This document shows positions 34,601-47,700 of a stretch of DNA of 64,000 nucleotides, one piece after another. The DNA comes from Pelomyxa schiedti (taxonomy: Eukaryota; Evosea; Pelobiontida; Pelomyxidae): positions 1 to 64,000 of the forward strand of contig JAHLWZ010000865.1 of the NCBI GenBank assembly GCA_020536535.1, in the 5' to 3' direction. The translations under genes and the position numbers were made by a program. The notes under the pieces were generated by a model that worked only from the letters and a program-made list of their open reading frames with translations, made no database searches and was not told the DNA's origin. The stretch's first letter is position 1. Each line of letters opens with the position of its first letter.

Positions 34601-36373
34601 AGGACTGTTATGGACAAGTATTACCTTCACAATTTTTCTACTTACTAATATTCACTCAGACCCCACTTCACTATTGCGTCATGCAGGTGAGTCTCAACTG
34701 TTTTTTTTTTTTTTTTTTTTCGTTGAGGTGCCTTTTTCCAGGCGAACTTCCTTGCTATGAAAACTATCGCTTCCAAGTTCCCACAGTGGCTAGACATTCC
34801 CAACTGGTCTGGACAGTCACCTCTGTATTATTGTCTTGCACTCCGATGTAGGTTATGTAGTTTTGAAAACGACATCATGAGCGGGTATGGCTATTGTCAT
34901 CAAAGTCAGTACATTTCCTTCCCAACTGCTTAGGTTACCAACAGTCACTATGAAAAGTGGCTGGGAGGAAATGAAGAACTACTTTTTGTCGGCTGGAGTT
35001 GCGGTACCTGCAGTTTCACCTTACCCAATTCCACCTCTGCCCGCTTCACAATTTCTACAGAAGGTATCGCCTCCACTACAAGCATTCCTCTAAGTGAAGT
35101 TTTAGATGGAAACCTCTTGTGCTGACTCTGTACCAAGTTGCATGATAAGACTGCAACAGCGATTACAACACCAAGAGAAAATCAAACCCCAGGTAGCACT
35201 GCATAAGCACATAACTAAGGTTTAATGTGTTAACTAGAGCCTCCCAACAAAACCCGAGCAATTTGAGAAGAAAAAAATCACCAAACCAATGAAATCGGCT
35301 CACACAACAAAAGCAACCTCTGACAAGCCTTTGAAGAGGGAAAAACCCATCAAGAAGACTGAGGCTAAGCCAGAAAGGAAAAAGCCGCTCCCAAAGAGTA
35401 AAGCGCCCGCTTTTGGAGCTAAGTCATCAGCATTTGGTGGTTCTGGAGCATCCTCATTTGGATTTGCACCTGGATCTTCAGCCTTTGGGTCTGCGTCGTC
35501 TGCATTTGGGGTTACTTCAGTAGCAGCACTACCAGAAAAGGAGGAAAGAAGTTCTTCTTCTTGGACATTCAGCAATAGCTCTGCACCCCAGACTAGTTAT
35601 GCACCAGGAACGGTGTCATTCTCTGCCCTGAAATTCTCTCTTCCTGCTCAAAAGTCAGTTCCATTTACCCCGCTTCCTTCCACACCAAAAGCGCTGTTCC
35701 CCAAACACACTATTAATACATCAGGTACCTTTACCCACACCCATCAACTACTAACTGTCACCTTAAGCTTATCCTCTACCACTCCAAACCACCATCCAAG
35801 CAATAAGTATGCCACATTTTTCCATTTACGTAATTTTAACATTACGGTAGCATCACCAACAAGTAGGCTCTCTTCCATTCCTTCCAAGCTCCTTGCAATT
35901 ATCGTCCCGCTCGCCAAAGGTAAAATTCTTCATACCAACATTCTCTCCAAATAAATGTTTATTGACCACAGCCACACCCTCAACAATCATTAACTTACAG
36001 TAATGCACAGAAAACCGGATAACCACCGCGGAGAAGAACGTGTTGAAGGAAATGACCCTCACGTGGCCGCTTCCTCCCCAGCTCACAGCAGCAATGGAGG
36101 CCTTTATCCTCGATTGGGACATTGACGAGCTGGCCGACACCCTCAAACGTCTCGTTGTACTACAACACCACAATTTTTAAAAGAAAAAATGCTTATTTAC
36201 TTACTCTTAGTTTGACATGTTTGGGGAAACTGGAATTCGAGCCGGGCCATGTCCCTTCCCTCTTGAGGTTAGGAGTAGCACAGGAGTTGTGGGACCTCTT
36301 TAGGCAAAAAAGAACCCTTTGTTTCAACTTTTTTTTGCAGCTGGGCATTGCCCACCTTCAGTCGACTAGCTAG
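28682..36373 (+). CDS. Giant PARP: BRCT-WGR-PARP regulatory-PARP catalytic-NTase-like-ankyrin-FG protein
   Basis: Exons read in order: BRCT (28682-29120, ending at the SWLVDTLV strand); WGR (about 29420-29830, DVKSNHNKFY, AIEVHKG); PARP regulatory domain (30000-30480, TPLGLLTVEQINKGEAVLEK, EFYTIIPHRIG); catalytic domain (30500-31380) with LFHGSKICNWVGILSRG, GGGLYFAGSAGASAKY and DEFVVYDSNQYRFEYLV, so the H-Y-E triad is intact. A Lys/Gln-rich linker leads to a nucleotidyltransferase-like domain (31920-33480: NVIVAGGCVLACML, SSDIDMFIYGLTQEQA, RRHIQIVL, ALTKR). Ankyrin repeats (33720-34830: APPPLHVAAYYGNVECMKKLL, NALHLAVAGGNIEAVNLLL) and a Phe-Gly segment (35395-35515: AFGAKSSAFGGSG) follow, then a C-terminal part DWDIDELADTLKRLV. 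Introns remain in phase across each domain boundary I checked (31385-31560, 31740-31930, 35055-35240). BRCT-WGR-PARP proteins make poly-ADP-ribose at DNA breaks. The last exon may end at 36373. Confidence 0.8.
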
Positions 36374-37779
36374 GATTGGAGCAGAATGGAGCTGAGGGAA
36401 GAAATGCCTTCTTCCAGCAGAGGTGGTGGGTTGTGAGCAAAGCACAACCGGATGGCCGTGGAGTGCAGGGATGAATGATCGGTTGAGCTACGGCACAGGG
36501 AGCCAGGCATCCAGATGACAGGGCCACCAGCACCCCCACGCAGCGCAGTGGGGGGAGTGTGCTCTAGGTAACGGGTGGCAAGGTCCGGCCGCGATATTCG
36601 CAGCCAGAGGAAGTAGCCTCCTTGTGGGGGTACGAAGGAAACTGTGCCGGGGGGGAAGTGCTTGCGAATGGATGATATCATTGTGTTGGCGCTGTGGGAT
36701 AAGATGGAGCGGATCTTGCTTATGTGTTGCTGAAGAAGCCCAGTCGTTATTAGGTATGTTACTATTTGCTCGACAAATGGATTAAGCCCACATCCACTTG
36801 TGACAACCCCACAATTGGTTAACCGTTCCAATAGTTCCGTGCACTGGCTCTGATAAATGTAAGTGGCCGTGAAAGTGACAATATTTGAAAGTGGAGTACA
36901 AACATAGATCCAGCCAAGTCTAAAAGCAGGAGCAAGAATTTTGGAAAAAGAATTTAGGGACACTACATGGGGATCTTCAGGGATATCATAGCACCACAGT
37001 GGAGGCGGTGCCATTGGGCAACCATCAAAGTGCAAAAATTGATACACCTCAATTGGCCACATTACTGATTCAGAAGGATTATGTAATCTTACCTCATCGG
37101 CAAATATGAAGAACTTGTGCTTTTGACTCAGCTTGAGCAGCCTTTCTCTATTCTCGGGGGGAAGGGTAGCCCCCGTAGGATTGTTGAAAGTAGGGATGAT
37201 ATATAGGAAAACTGGAGGCTCTCTCAAGGTAGACATATTACTTTCCAAGTCATCCAAATCAATTCCTGTCATTGGATCAGTTCTCACACTGATGATATTA
37301 AGTCGCAGATCAGAAAATATCTATCTAACTCTATTACTGACAGCAAATGGAGTAGGTTAGTTGATAATAAATGGCCAACCTTCAAAGCATATAAGTACGA
37401 GACTGCTTCCACCAGTATGGTATCCCCTGGCTTTGTGAGAACTGAACACAGCAAGGCCAGTGCATTGGAGACCCCATTTGTAACGAAAACATTTCTTTCT
37501 TCAGGGTGCACTCTGTTCCCTTCCCAACAAGTGAATAAACAGACCAGCCATCAGTTCTAGTGATTTAAAATGCAATTATTCACCTTCTAAATACTCGGAA
37601 TACAGAGATATTATTGCCGAGCGTGTTGATTGGCGCCCTCTGAAGGGACCATATTGCAAGGTCTCATAATCAAGGGGCATAGATGCCAGCGCCTCGCGTA
37701 TGGGTTCTATTGCTGGTGCCAGGAGATCTTCGTGAGGTAGCCCGCTCATCAGGTCGATCGGTGCTGCGGTGCTAGCCAT
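36370..37779 (-). CDS. Class I/II PLP-dependent aminotransferase
   Basis: The N-terminus MASTAAPIDLMSGLPHEDLL and YGPFRGRQSTRSAIISLYS are followed by RNVFVTNGVSNALALL and the GDTILVEAVSY stretch. Then come the substrate loop PTFNNPTGATLPPENRERLL, IFADEV and the PLP lysine in SLNSFSKILAPAFRLGWIY (near 36930). The C-terminus has GGYFLWLRISRPD and AIRLCFAHNPPPLLEEGI. The layout is that of the 2-aminoadipate/kynurenine/valine-pyruvate type fold I enzymes; the substrate is not decidable. Introns lie at about 37512-37583, 37287-37370 and 37025-37092. The stop codon overlaps that of the convergent PARP gene by two bases (36371-36372). Divergent from the cyclin gene. Confidence 0.85.
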
Positions 37780-37781
37780 CG

Positions 37782-37826
37782 CTAAAAACTGTGATCACTG
37801 AATGTACAGTGCGGATCACAGTTTAG
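37782..37826. repeat. Imperfect hairpin upstream of the aminotransferase
   Basis: CTAAAAACTGTGATCACTG is followed after a short loop by a near reverse complement ending ATCACAGTTTAG. It starts a few bases upstream of the aminotransferase ATG, in the divergent promoter region shared with the cyclin. Possible operator or 5' leader structure. Confidence 0.5.
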
Positions 37827-37992
37827 AAAGATGGAACGGAGTCATCGGCAAATTCTAAAGTCCGGCCAGACTTGGTATGACCGACTTGTTCGCATCAACG
37901 CCGGAAGACAAAAATAAATAACGAAACATGTTTTCTCAAAAAAGAAATTCCCTTCTTTACCAAAATTTGCAGAAGGGATTTCGCCGGGTGCC

Positions 37993-40263
37993 ATGGAAGC
38001 ACAACTGGCAGCGTACCTCGTCGACAAGCTTCATACTTCACACTGCCCCTCAAACACAACCACTACCACATTGTTCGACCATAAAAACACTTCCAGTCCC
38101 CCCGATAAACAGCAATGCCACTACACAGAAAAACCACCTCCAAGCGATACCAGCCACCTTCCACCCTCGTCCCCACGGTCGGCACGTTCTCTTAAAATCA
38201 GCGCGCGGCGAATCGCTACCCATCAACCCCAAATCGGCCCTACTTTCCACGACCTACAACAATCTCTGGAGGAGTTCCTCAGGTTCTTCTTCGGTTTTTT
38301 TTTCCCCGGTGTTTCTGTGGCGCATATTTGGCGTGTTAACGTTGTTACTATAATGCGTATTCCCAATTGTAATGCGGATGTGTAGGTTCACGAGGGCTCT
38401 GCGTGTACCTCGGGAGGCCCTTGTGTTCGCGTGTATATACATTGACAGATCTTGGGAGAGAGTGGAGTACACTGTTGATACGATCTTTCATTTCGCTCTC
38501 CTCTCTGTTCTAACTGCATCCAAGTAAAAGTTTTCGACTTTTCAGAAATCCTCATTTTCTCTTTTCTCAGGATGGTGATGGAAGATTTTGGTGGATCCTA
38601 CACGGAATTTGCTCGCGTTATCGGTTTAACTGTGCCAGAGCTGAAGATGCTTGAGGTGCGGTTTTTGGCGAGAGCACTCCATTTTGAATGTTGGGTTGAT
38701 GCCGAGTACTACATGTTGTTTAGAGCAGACTTGAATAAGGCCCCAGAGTCAATTGACCTACATGCGTCTTCTAAAAGAATTTCCCAACAGCAACTCGCTC
38801 TGCATCCCTCAGCTTATGCGTTGACAATGGCGTTACTGCCCTTAAATGATGATGACGAATCACAACAATCAAGCGCTACTCCGCCGCCCTCACCGGGACC
38901 AACCTCTAGTATAATTGGCACAGCTTCTACCGACGAACCAACGTCACCTTTTCCGTCATCTCCAGAGAACGGTCACTCAGTCTTATCCACTTTTCATGAA
39001 TCGCCTCCAAGCCCCCCACCACAGCGTGTGTTTTCCCCAAAACACACATACCCTACACACTCTCCTTCTCATCCTGTAGAACACATACCCCAACAATCAC
39101 CACCATCTTCACCACTTCCAAAGTTACCACCTAAACCAACACTTAATCCCACACCTTATCGTCACATTGACCCGCAATCTATGACCACAGGCGCACACCA
39201 CGTTTCTCCAGTTTCCCCTCCGAAAGCAAACGTGTCTAAGCCTATAGCAGTGAAGCAGCCAGCCACTCCTGGTCGTCCCCTGCATATGTGGGCTCAGCAA
39301 CAAGTAACATCCAGCCCCCCACCACTCACTTTATATCGTCCACGCAAAGACGATAACCAAACCTCGCAACCAAGGAGCCTCAGCAGTAGCACCAGTAGCA
39401 CTGATGCTACTCCGCCTTCGTCTAAACCTTCTACCGCACCTCGTAATGGAGACTGTCTTTGCGACTCGGGATTCTCATCTTTCGCTTCTTCTTGCTCCAA
39501 CTCTTCATACTCCTCTACTTCTTCAACTGACGACTTCTCACCCCGGCCTTCTGTGAGTGACGGGTCACCACAGACATTAATTCTCTTTAGAAGCAACTCC
39601 GGCGTCTCTCTGCTTCCGCCGAATCCCCCAAGTGCACCTCAATCCCCTCTTGCTCCACTGCCAGACGCACCATCACTTCGCCCAATGTTGATGCGAACAA
39701 TTCAGGCCAACGCAGCATCTGGAACACCACCTCCTCTGACACTTTATGACACTTCAACGGCAGGTCAGCTTTCCGGATCGTCATTCTCGTCTTTTGCTTC
39801 AACATCTTCCAGTGTTTCTACTTCATCTAGTCTATCTTGCAGTTCACATTTTTCGTGTGAAGAAGGATCTCCAGAGATAACTGCGGATAAACCTCCTCCT
39901 GATGTTGATGGGATTTCTTCAGAGTCTTCAGAATCGTCATCCCTATCTAACCCCACAACGCCCAAACAAGCCAGATACGGAAACAAATCATCCTTCCAAC
40001 TGCCCATCAACCCACACCGACCAGAGTCACCCCTGACCAATCCCTCCCCCCAAAGCCCACACTACCTCACACAGCACCACCCCTCCACTTCTGTCCCCAC
40101 AGATTGGGGGCAACGCCCTCAACTTGCAAAATACCCTCGCACTATCCCTATCCACCTTAACGCCCTCCCTTGGGATTCCAGCACACCGCCAGGCCCCTCT
40201 ACCCCCACCACTCAATTTACCTCCAAACAACAAGACTTCCCCATCCGGAAGCTTCCGCCATAA
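37993..40263 (+). CDS. PHO80-type cyclin with long Ser/Pro/Thr-rich tail
   Basis: Three exons make the cyclin box. Exon 1 (MEAQLAAYLVDKL to LQQSLEEFL) precedes REALVFACIYIDRSWERVEY and HFALLSVLTASK (about 38384-38525). These join in phase to MVMEDFGGSYTEFARVIGL, ELKMLEVRFLARAL and WVDAEYYMLFRADL. The IYIDR and final LExxFL patterns match PHO80/Pcl and cyclin U/P proteins, which partner PHO85-like kinases in nutrient, glycogen and cell-cycle control. After the box there are about 480 residues of Ser, Pro and Thr with scattered SP/TP sites and no visible fold. The main frame stops at 40263, but an overlapping frame of the same composition stays open to 40501 and could be the true end through an unseen intron or a frameshift. 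Confidence 0.78.
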
Positions 40264-40560
40264 CAGCCAACCACCAACCCACGAATCCTCTCCCGCCTCA
40301 TCTTTTACAACCACTACAACCACATCGCCACCACACACAAACACAAACGCAAACAACAACAACACCAACACCAATCACCAGACCTTCACTCAGCCACGCC
40401 AAAGTGTAGTTGGCCATGGTCTTCAGGTCATCAGTGGTGGTCCCAGTGCGAGGGACTCACCAAGCCGTTCCAATTCCCCGTCACTTAGGAAACACTATTA
40501 GTACTGTACAGTTTATTTAAATAGTTGTGTAAACAGAAAAGAAAGCAAGTGCTTGCTATT

Positions 40561-41821
<1,261 letters not shown>

Positions 41822-41924
41822 TCGCGGTTTCGGATTTTCCTTCCTTGTTTGTTTGTTTTCGATTCGCCTGTTCCTTGGCAAAGAGCAAGTTCCAGGAACA
41901 ACAAACAAAAAACAACCAAGCAAC

Positions 41925-44512
41925 ATGACAACAGAGCAGGGGAGTGGAGACAGGTTGGACCTGTCAAAATGCGTTGTCACGTTCCCTTCTGGTACGTCCA
42001 GTGATAAGATAACTATTCGTAAAACTTTTTTTTTTTTTTAAATTTCCACTGCCGCGTTAGTAATGCTTGTCTCTGCTTGATTTTGTTTCATTATGTACTA
42101 ATGAACAAAGGGAGGAAGGTTACGTACCCCAATCACACCCCACTGTTGGGGGTTTCCCAAGATGCGGAAATGAAGGTAGTCTCACTATTGTTGCTATTAT
42201 TTTCTCTTGCGTGGTGCACGTTTAATCACACGAACTAAACAGAGTGGAGACCGCGTTGTCGTAGCAGCCTCTGTGGAGGGTTTACTGATGTCACTTTCGG
42301 AGACCATTCCTTTTCATTTGGCTTCTGTTGTTCCTGTATTCTGGGATTCTAGTGAGGGTCACGCTTGCCTCAGTAGGACGCTGGGTAATAACTTGTGTTT
42401 CTTTCATTATAACAATTTGTCGTACTTGTTTTCTATTAGGACACCCAAACCCACTCATTATTCGTTAACACCTAAGTCATTTTAATTTGTCTCTTGGGAG
42501 AGTAACTTTTACTTTTTTAGTCTTTGTGCTTCAAATGGCTGTTTTCAAAGAGTTCCATGAATCTTTTCTACTGACTGTTGAACATTCGCTTGGCTCTGTA
42601 ATATCTTCTCCACCTTTTTCCATGTTTCATTTATTTAGGGATTCATGTGTTTGATGGACCATGGCACGACAGTTGCCACACCAGAAATTATTACGAGACT
42701 CTCTAAATGCATGGCATCTCTTGTTGAACAGTCTGTACTCCGCCTTGAGAACGCATACCCTAACTGAAACACTATTGAGGGATATTCCCATCACCATTAC
42801 GAAGTTGAGCCACGCTGAGTCAGAGCTCTACATGAGCGGACGCAACCGACCCTATTCTTTAGCCATGATTCGGGCCTCAAATCAATTCACTGCCAAGTAT
42901 TCATGCTGTGGAGATTTTCTTGGTGTGTCTTGGAAGAAAAATCCCGTGGTTGACATGTGAACAGAAGTCTATCGGAGACCTCTTGGCCCAAGTACAGGGA
43001 TCCTGAAGAGATTTACTTTTGAGCTTCTTCAATATGATGTCGGGTTTGTGCTCCGATTTCCAGACACTACCAACCCAGGAATTCTGCCCACATTTACACC
43101 TGACCCTCGCATAGTTCAAGTTTTCAGTTTCTGACCCACTCTTATTATATTGGCAATTACTTTATTCTTACACACTTACAGAGGAGGGTCATTCCTGGGG
43201 AAAGGTCTTGAGTGTTGCATGTATCGGCCAGTTGAATCAAAAAGTTGTTGCTGGTGATGTAAAGCAATACCTCGCCTTGAATGAAGCTGTTCACAATCAC
43301 AAGATTGTAGAACTCTCTCTCACAATTTCTCAGCGCGTGGCCAAAGGTGTTAAACTTATCCTCATTGCTGGTCCTTCAGCCGTAATCCTCCCTTTTACTG
43401 CTTTCCTAGTGTAATTTTCAACATTAGAGTGGAAAAACAACATTTGCTGCTAAACTTGCACTTCAGCTTGAAATTCTGGGAATAACTCCAACTGTAAGTA
43501 AAACCGTTCCTTTCCCACCATAAATGTATCCCAGATAGTATCAGTGGACAACTATTACAAACCTCATAGTGAAGTCCCACGTGATTCTAGTGGCAATCTC
43601 GATTTTGAGGTGCTCGAAGCTCTTCGCATCGATACCTTGAATGAGCATCTCTTGCAGCTATTTTCGGGAGAAGAGGTTTGTTGTCGTCCCTCTCATTAAA
43701 GTTGACACTGAAAAAGACACAAACGCCAATTTTCGATTTCCACACTGGCAAACCGAAGGCTGCTACCATTCCTCTGACATTACAACCAGGAGGAGTCATC
43801 ATAATGGAAGGGTACAAAAAGATCAATGCAATCTGATAATATAACTTAGACTTTCACAGGATTCACTGTTTGAACGACTGTCTCACTCCAAGGGTACCAT
43901 TGGAATCTAAATTCAAGATATTTCTTGCCCCTTTCACCCAGATGAATCTTGACGAAAGTACTTTCCTGTGTTTAAACTTTCCCTTACAGGCATATATGCA
44001 GGCAATTTTATTCCAAACAGTACTGGACGTCTTATTCGCCGAATTGTACTACTTCTCTTTCATATCCTTTTTATCGTGACCATCCACCAGGTTCGTGACT
44101 ACAACCACAGGGGGTATTCTGCCACAGACACGCTGAACCGCTGGGCGTCAGTGAGGTATTGTCTTGCACCAGTCGAAGCTTTATTTATGTAATAAAATCT
44201 CCTGCAGGAGAGGAGAGGACCTCAGCATATTCCCATTCATGAAAGACGCAGACGTGGTTTTCAATTCAGCCCTGGATTACGAAGTTGCAGTTCTCAAGAC
44301 GTTCTGCAAGCCCTTATTAAAATCTGTGAAGTCAGGGACCCCACCATACAACAATGCCCAGTATGCCACAACTCTCCTCCAATATCATAAGTGACCATAC
44401 CTACAGAGAGCTTCTTGAATTCCTTTCATTTGCGTTCGTTGTACCACACGACAATGTTCCACCCGACTCCCTTCTCCGTGAGTTTATTGGGGGCAGCTTC
44501 TTCCAGGTCTAG
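41925..44512 (+). CDS. TGS/uridine-kinase-like nucleoside kinase
   Basis: The N-terminal exons (MTTEQGSGDRLDLSKCVV, VAASVEGLLMSLSETIPF) and the central YDVGFVLRFPD with TPDPRIVQVFSEGHSWGKVL match the TGS and threonyl-tRNA-synthetase-like editing part that precedes the kinase in this family. The kinase has the P-loop LILIAGPSASGKTTFAAKL (split by an intron at about 43383-43431), SVDNYYKPHSEVPRDSSG, LDFEVLEALRIDTLNEHLL, RRIVRDYNHRGYSA, RWASVRRGEE, IFPFMKDADVVFNSAL and the terminal REFIGGSFFQV. Related bacterial and protist proteins are annotated as uridine kinases, but the actual nucleoside is not known. About ten introns are needed. Confidence 0.82.
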
Positions 44513-44717
44513 GGTGGCACATTTCCCTTGTTTCATATTGTACCTAATGAGGGGCAACTCGAGGGAGTTACAAATCAAAGTTCCCCCAAGAACATACCAA
44601 AACAATTGAAAGGTCCTTTGGGGCCATAGAACCAGTACTTGTTTGTATCAACCACTTTATGGAACCGATAAAAAAGCAAAAGCAAAACAAAAAGAAGGCA
44701 ACGACTGTCGTATCGAC

Positions 44718-47700
44718 ATGAGCGGCATACTAGGGGGAATAGGGGAGGCGCTGGGGGTCACGAGCAGTAGCACGACTCCCAGCGGGGGAGGAGGAGGAGG
44801 CACGGGAGGGAGTGGGACGGGGAACCTGGAGGGGTGGAAGCGTGAGGCCAAGCGCAACTCCACCCACGGGGTGTTGGTCACCGTGAACAACAGCACTGCC
44901 ACCACGTTCGTGGCTGCGGACAGGGCTTGCAGGGTGTGCAAGGGTGGTTCTGTCCCTGGTGCGTCACTGCTTTTTTTTTTTTTTTTTTTTTTTTTTTATT
45001 GTTGTTAGGGGAATTGGGGTTTGGCTCTCCTTGGGCTGATTAACCTTACTTTGGGGGGTTTCCTTTGCAGCCCAGATAATGCCTTTTTCGCAAATACAAT
45101 TGGCAACAGAGAGCGATTCATTTATTGGTGGCAATAAGGGAGTGCTACAATACGAAGCCAAGAATGGAGCTAGTATTTTTCCCCCCAATGCCCCAAGTAC
45201 AACTAAGAGCACTTAGAGATATATTTTGAATGGAACTCTTCATTTCTTGGGGATAAAACAAATTCGGGAAATGCCACTCCCCCCTACAAGTAAATCCTAA
45301 ATATTGCCACTTTTTCTCCCTTCATTTTTTTTCCTTAAAAAGGATTCTCAAGCAAGCTCACACTGAGGGATACCTTTACGAGGTAATATTTACAGTCTCT
45401 GACTCATCAAGTGCAACAGCCTCTCCTAAAGCGTACAGCTCAACAAGTGTTGTTCCGCAACCATCTGTTTTATCTCTAGGTACTCTTGCACTAATCTTAC
45501 CTTTTTAATCTTCTTTTCTTTTAGACTCTAAAGGAGACTTGAAAATACTCACCTGCACACTCGAGGATCTGCCAAGCAAGACTGTTTCTTCTTTTGACAT
45601 TCTTTGGTTTGTGTTTAGGAGTAGGTAGACCCCACTAACGTACCTAGTTTTCAGAAAGTTACGAGTGTTACACAAGCTGATGAATTGTCTCGAAGATTTA
45701 GAACAACCCATCCTCATTATGTTAATCCTCCCACCAAAACTCCCTGCTGACAAAATTTCCACCAGAAATACTCTCCAGAATGTTTACTGTTCTTTTCCAG
45801 GTAATGCAAAGCCATTTGTTTGCTACAATACAATGTTCACTATGTCAAGTAAATTTGGAATTGTACACTTCTGGAAAACTACGTTTTCATCTCTAACTGG
45901 CATTGCAACTGGAAAACCCCCACAAGGTGGGGTTCACTGTTTGAAACTGGACGTTTCTGGAGTTTTTCCAGGATGTTTCTTATACATTTTCCAAGGTATA
46001 TTTCTGTTTAGTATTATTCTTTTTAATTAACTTACAAACCTAGTATACTTCCCCCCATTGGAGGGTCTCAAACCAGGCGAGGATGGGTTGATAATGAGTA
46101 CTCCACAAGCAGTGTTGAAGCAGGAATTGTGCCTGGTAAATGTCTTCTTCTACATGTTACTGCTGTCTCATATATTTTTATTTCTTTTTTACAACAAAGG
46201 TTAATGACTTCTTTTCTGACTGTATGAGAAATGAAGATCAGTTCTCAAGCATTGGTGCACTGGTAGTTGGGGATTTTGGATTCCAGGCATCACTTTGTGC
46301 GTTTTGGCCTTATTCTTTTCAACTTTCGTAAAAAAACCTACAAAAAGTGAAACCTAAGAAGTTACCACCTGAGCAACTTTCATCCTCTTCAATTATTACC
46401 ACACTTTCAAATATTGCCCTAGGATTCAACACCAATGATAATCATATTCACCTTATTTTTCCGTATGTTCCCAAATGCTGTACTGGCTCCTTCCTAACAA
46501 ATATCGTTAAGATATGAAATACAGGAACTTTTATCCACCCAACATATTTTGCCATGCTTTATGGGCTTATTTCGTAGTTATCTAAAACTTCCAAGGGATA
46601 GATCTATGGTTCTATCTCATTTAATCGCCCAAGTTATCAAGGTGGAAAATCAAGCAATAAAGTGTTATTAATTTTCATAGCTTGATGTGCGCAGGCGATT
46701 ATCTGCGGAGCTCAGCGAGTTGCATCGAATCCGCCGGCAACAGTACATCACTGCAGGGCTTGAGCGTCTTAACATTATTGTGCGAGGGTACGATACTGCA
46801 GGACTCATAAGAGAGAAAGATTCCGCTCTGTGGTGTTCAGAATTAAAAGCACTCATTGACACATTTTATGGTAAAGCTGCCTTGGACGACTCTGAAAGAG
46901 CACCTCAATTTGACTTAAGAACGCATTTAGTTCTATGGCCTTTGCTCAGAGCAGTGCAAAGGTATTTCCTTTCTTTGATGTAAACACATCCCCCATAAAC
47001 TTGTCTGCCCTGAAGGAGTCTCGGTGTCACACTGACGGCTTCAGCTGAAGTACAAGCACTCAAGAGCCCAGGCACAGAACTATTTGGACCTGACAGCATT
47101 GAAGATGTGACAATACCGTCACTATACCTCGATCCACTGGACTACTCGCTCTTCTTGTCTCCCCTCGGTTCATCTGCATCCACAATAGCCTCGTCAGCCA
47201 CAGCCTCAGCCATAGGGTCACCCATTCCCATTGCCATCATAACACCGCCTTCACCCACAATTTCTGCCAGCCCCCTTTCCACGTCACCCGCTAACCCTCC
47301 CACCGGATACTCCTCCGTTACGCCCCCGCCCTCCCCCACCATTTCCTCCACCCCCACCGCCTCCTCTAGCCTGTCCTTTTCTTCCTCGCCAATCACAGCC
47401 ACTACTACAAACAGTATCAGTAGCAGCGGCACTGCCTTCCGCTCTTCGTCCTCCCCGTCGTTATTATCCACGGCCACAATTCCAAAATGCACCAAGTTCA
47501 CATCGGCATACCTAACCACCCTCGATGCACTCAATGCCCGTAATCTCACCTACACTGAACCCAATCGTTACTCATCATTCTCGTCCTCAACGTCCTCCTC
47601 GTCTGCTGCCTTATCTGCTTCCACATTCTCGTCCTCGTTCTCCTCCTCCTCTTCTTCCTCCTCCTCCTCATTGTCTGTACAATCCCACAATTACAGTGTA

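Noticed and set aside
39294-40374. Several minus-strand frames opposite the cyclin tail
   Set aside because: Shadows of Ser/Pro/Thr-rich coding, with no start context or domain.
44970-44998. Long T-run as a possible retroposon tail
   Set aside because: It lies inside an intron, with no target-site duplication or retroelement sequence on either side.
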